Assembly (NCBI GenBank): GCA_052325505.1 | Contig: JBKQUS010000051.1 | Span: 21,349-85,348 of the forward strand | Length of the DNA: 64,000 bases | Origin: DASRLE01 sp052325505 | Lineage (GTDB): Bacteria > Verrucomicrobiota > Verrucomicrobiia > Limisphaerales > Palsa-1400 | Reading direction: 5' to 3' | In this document: one piece after another, positions 63,063 through 64,000 of the stretch | Position numbering within the stretch: the first letter of the stretch is position 1 | Layout: each line of letters begins with the position of its first letter | The notes under the pieces: generated by a model | Told to the model about the DNA's origin: nothing | Database searches by the model: none | What the model saw: the letters and a program-made list of their open reading frames with translations, nothing else | Made by a program: the position numbers and the translations under genes

Positions 63063-63272
63063 TCACGGCATCCGGCTTTCAATCTCGTGAACAAGTTGCG
63101 AAGTAATGGTGCCGCCATTGGCGCGGATGACGGGCAGACCGTCGCCTTCCGTGCCGACCGAAAATCGGCGGCACTTGGCCAAACTGCCGTTTTCTGCGAT
63201 GAACTGTGCGACCCGCACCTGTTCGTTCGCGGGCAGTTCTTTGATCCGCTCAATGATTTCAACCGCACTCAT
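63063..63272 (-). CDS. Small antitoxin-like protein (VapB-type by context)
   Basis: The 69-residue protein has an N-terminal helix (MSAVEIIERIKELPANEQVRVAQFI) often seen in antitoxins of PIN toxins, followed by a poorly conserved tail ending HEIESRMP. The ATG is at 63272. It is followed at once by the PIN fragment, so it was probably the antitoxin of a now broken pair. DNA binding cannot be shown by eye. Confidence 0.55.
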   Translation of the reverse strand: MSAVEIIERIKELPANEQVRVAQFIAENGSLAKCRRFSVGTEGDGLPVIRANGGTITSQLVHEIESRMP

Positions 63273-64000
63273 GATTCAATTATCCGGCAAAATTTGTATT
63301 TGGCAAGCCACATTGCCCTTGCAGGCGTCCACCCCAGAGTTACCGCCTTTTCGCGGCCATCTTTTCCGAATGACAAATGAGAAATTCTCAATGACCAATT
63401 TTCAATTCCGACCCAACTCTTTGGTTGCTCCTTCGTGTCGTGGTGAAAATCCGCCTGCCCCAACTGTGTAAATCTGTGTCGGTCTGTGGCTAAACCCGGT
63501 CCCTGCTGCCATCCTGTGGGTCCAGGGGCGTTTATCCTGTCAATTTTTCTTCCTGCCTTCTCGCGGCCATCTCTTTTTTACCACAAGGAACACAAAGAAC
63601 ACAGAGACAGGAGACCTTTTTTTGTGATCTATGTGATCCATGTGGTAAATCCCTCTGATCTTTGTGGTAATTCCCTTTCCCGACCTTGCGCCTTCGCGAT
63701 CTTCGTGTCCTTCGTGGTGGAATTCGGCTGCGGTTCTCCTAAACCCGTCCCCGCTGCCATCCTGTGGGTCCAGGGGCGTTTATCCTGTCAATTTTTCTTC
63801 CTGCCTTCTCGCGGCCACCTGGTTTTTACCACAAGGAACACAAAGAACCCCTTCCATCTTTGTGATCTATGTGATCTGATACGGTTTCCAGAGTTATTCA
63901 ACCGGCGGCGAGGAGAGCCCGAAGGATTAGCTCCCCGCAGCCGACGGTGAATAACTCTGCCGCGACAAAGAATTTGCGACCGGAGTATAATGGCAATGGC
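63273..64000. repeat. Noncoding right end with intergenic repeat copies 2 and 3
   Basis: There is no credible gene. Copy 2 spans about 63476-63675 and copy 3 about 63739-63879. Both contain CTGCCATCCTGTGGGTCCAG, CCTGCCTTCTCGCGGCCA and ACCACAAGGAACACAAAGAA. Between and after them are TTTGTGATCTATGTG and TTTGTGGTAATTCCC steps. The run ends in REP-like copy C. Confidence 0.6.
63892..63956. repeat. REP-like palindrome, copy C
   Basis: AGTTATTCAACCGGCGGC at the left and GCCGACGGTGAATAACT at the right form the same imperfect palindrome as copy A. It is preceded by TTTCCAG and followed by CTGCCGCGAC, also close to copy A. No transposase adjoins it within the window, so this may show the uninterrupted unit. 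Confidence 0.75.

Noticed and set aside
62605..64000. Open frames in the right-end repeats
   Set aside because: They arise from repeated noncoding text and differ in frame between copies.

Overview
The window looks like a chromosomal segment of a Verrucomicrobiota bacterium, probably a relative of the Pedosphaera/Opitutus/Akkermansia groups. The evidence is gene content: an Akkermansia-like PilM/secretin pilus locus, very large secreted beta-rich proteins with Calx-beta, delta-60 and DUF11 repeats, an exosortase/EpsI pair beside exopolysaccharide genes, a zinc-less DksA-like protein of the PVC type, and the remains of an Opitutaceae-like Cas12b. I see no rRNA or tRNA genes.

Layout. 1-5 kb holds the tail of a probable ilvC, a small membrane protein behind a perfect palindrome, a RelE-like toxin-antitoxin pair, and a leftward operon atpD-atpC-trpA-manC. 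5-11.5 kb holds a secreted FG-GAP protein, a lipoprotein-like protein, folE2, a DksA-like gene with rpmG and rpsR, and the convergent coaE. 11.5-35.6 kb is one tightly packed leftward array of five secreted proteins of about 577, 502, 1392, 3419 and 2126 residues, ending in a sedolisin (S53) protease. The last four genes meet with short overlaps or a 16 bp gap. 35.7-43.2 kb holds a stand-alone 5'-3' exonuclease and a four-gene pilus-like locus (PilM/PilN fusion, two inner-membrane pilus proteins, secretin) with overlapping stops and starts. 43.5-48.2 kb is a leftward exopolysaccharide/exosortase cluster. 48.3-54 kb holds a zinc metalloprotease divergent from a four-PDZ HtrA protease and a catalytically degenerate companion.

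54-56.1 kb is a SAM-I riboswitch with its own terminator. It controls a threonine-synthase-like PLP enzyme, a ThiS/MoaD-like ubiquitin-fold protein ending in Gly-Gly, and a NIL-domain protein. Together these suggest a protein-thiocarboxylate route to homocysteine/methionine. An HU/IHF gene overlapping purU follows.

57.5-60.6 kb is a type V-B CRISPR locus in decay. The cas12b gene is reduced to 163 codons, while the cas4-cas1 fusion and cas2 look intact and the array has only two repeats and one spacer. 60.6-64 kb is accessory DNA: a long hairpin, an IS110-family transposase bracketed by inverted copies of a REP-like palindrome, a VapB-like antitoxin followed by a fragment of its PIN toxin, and several copies of a noncoding intergenic repeat.
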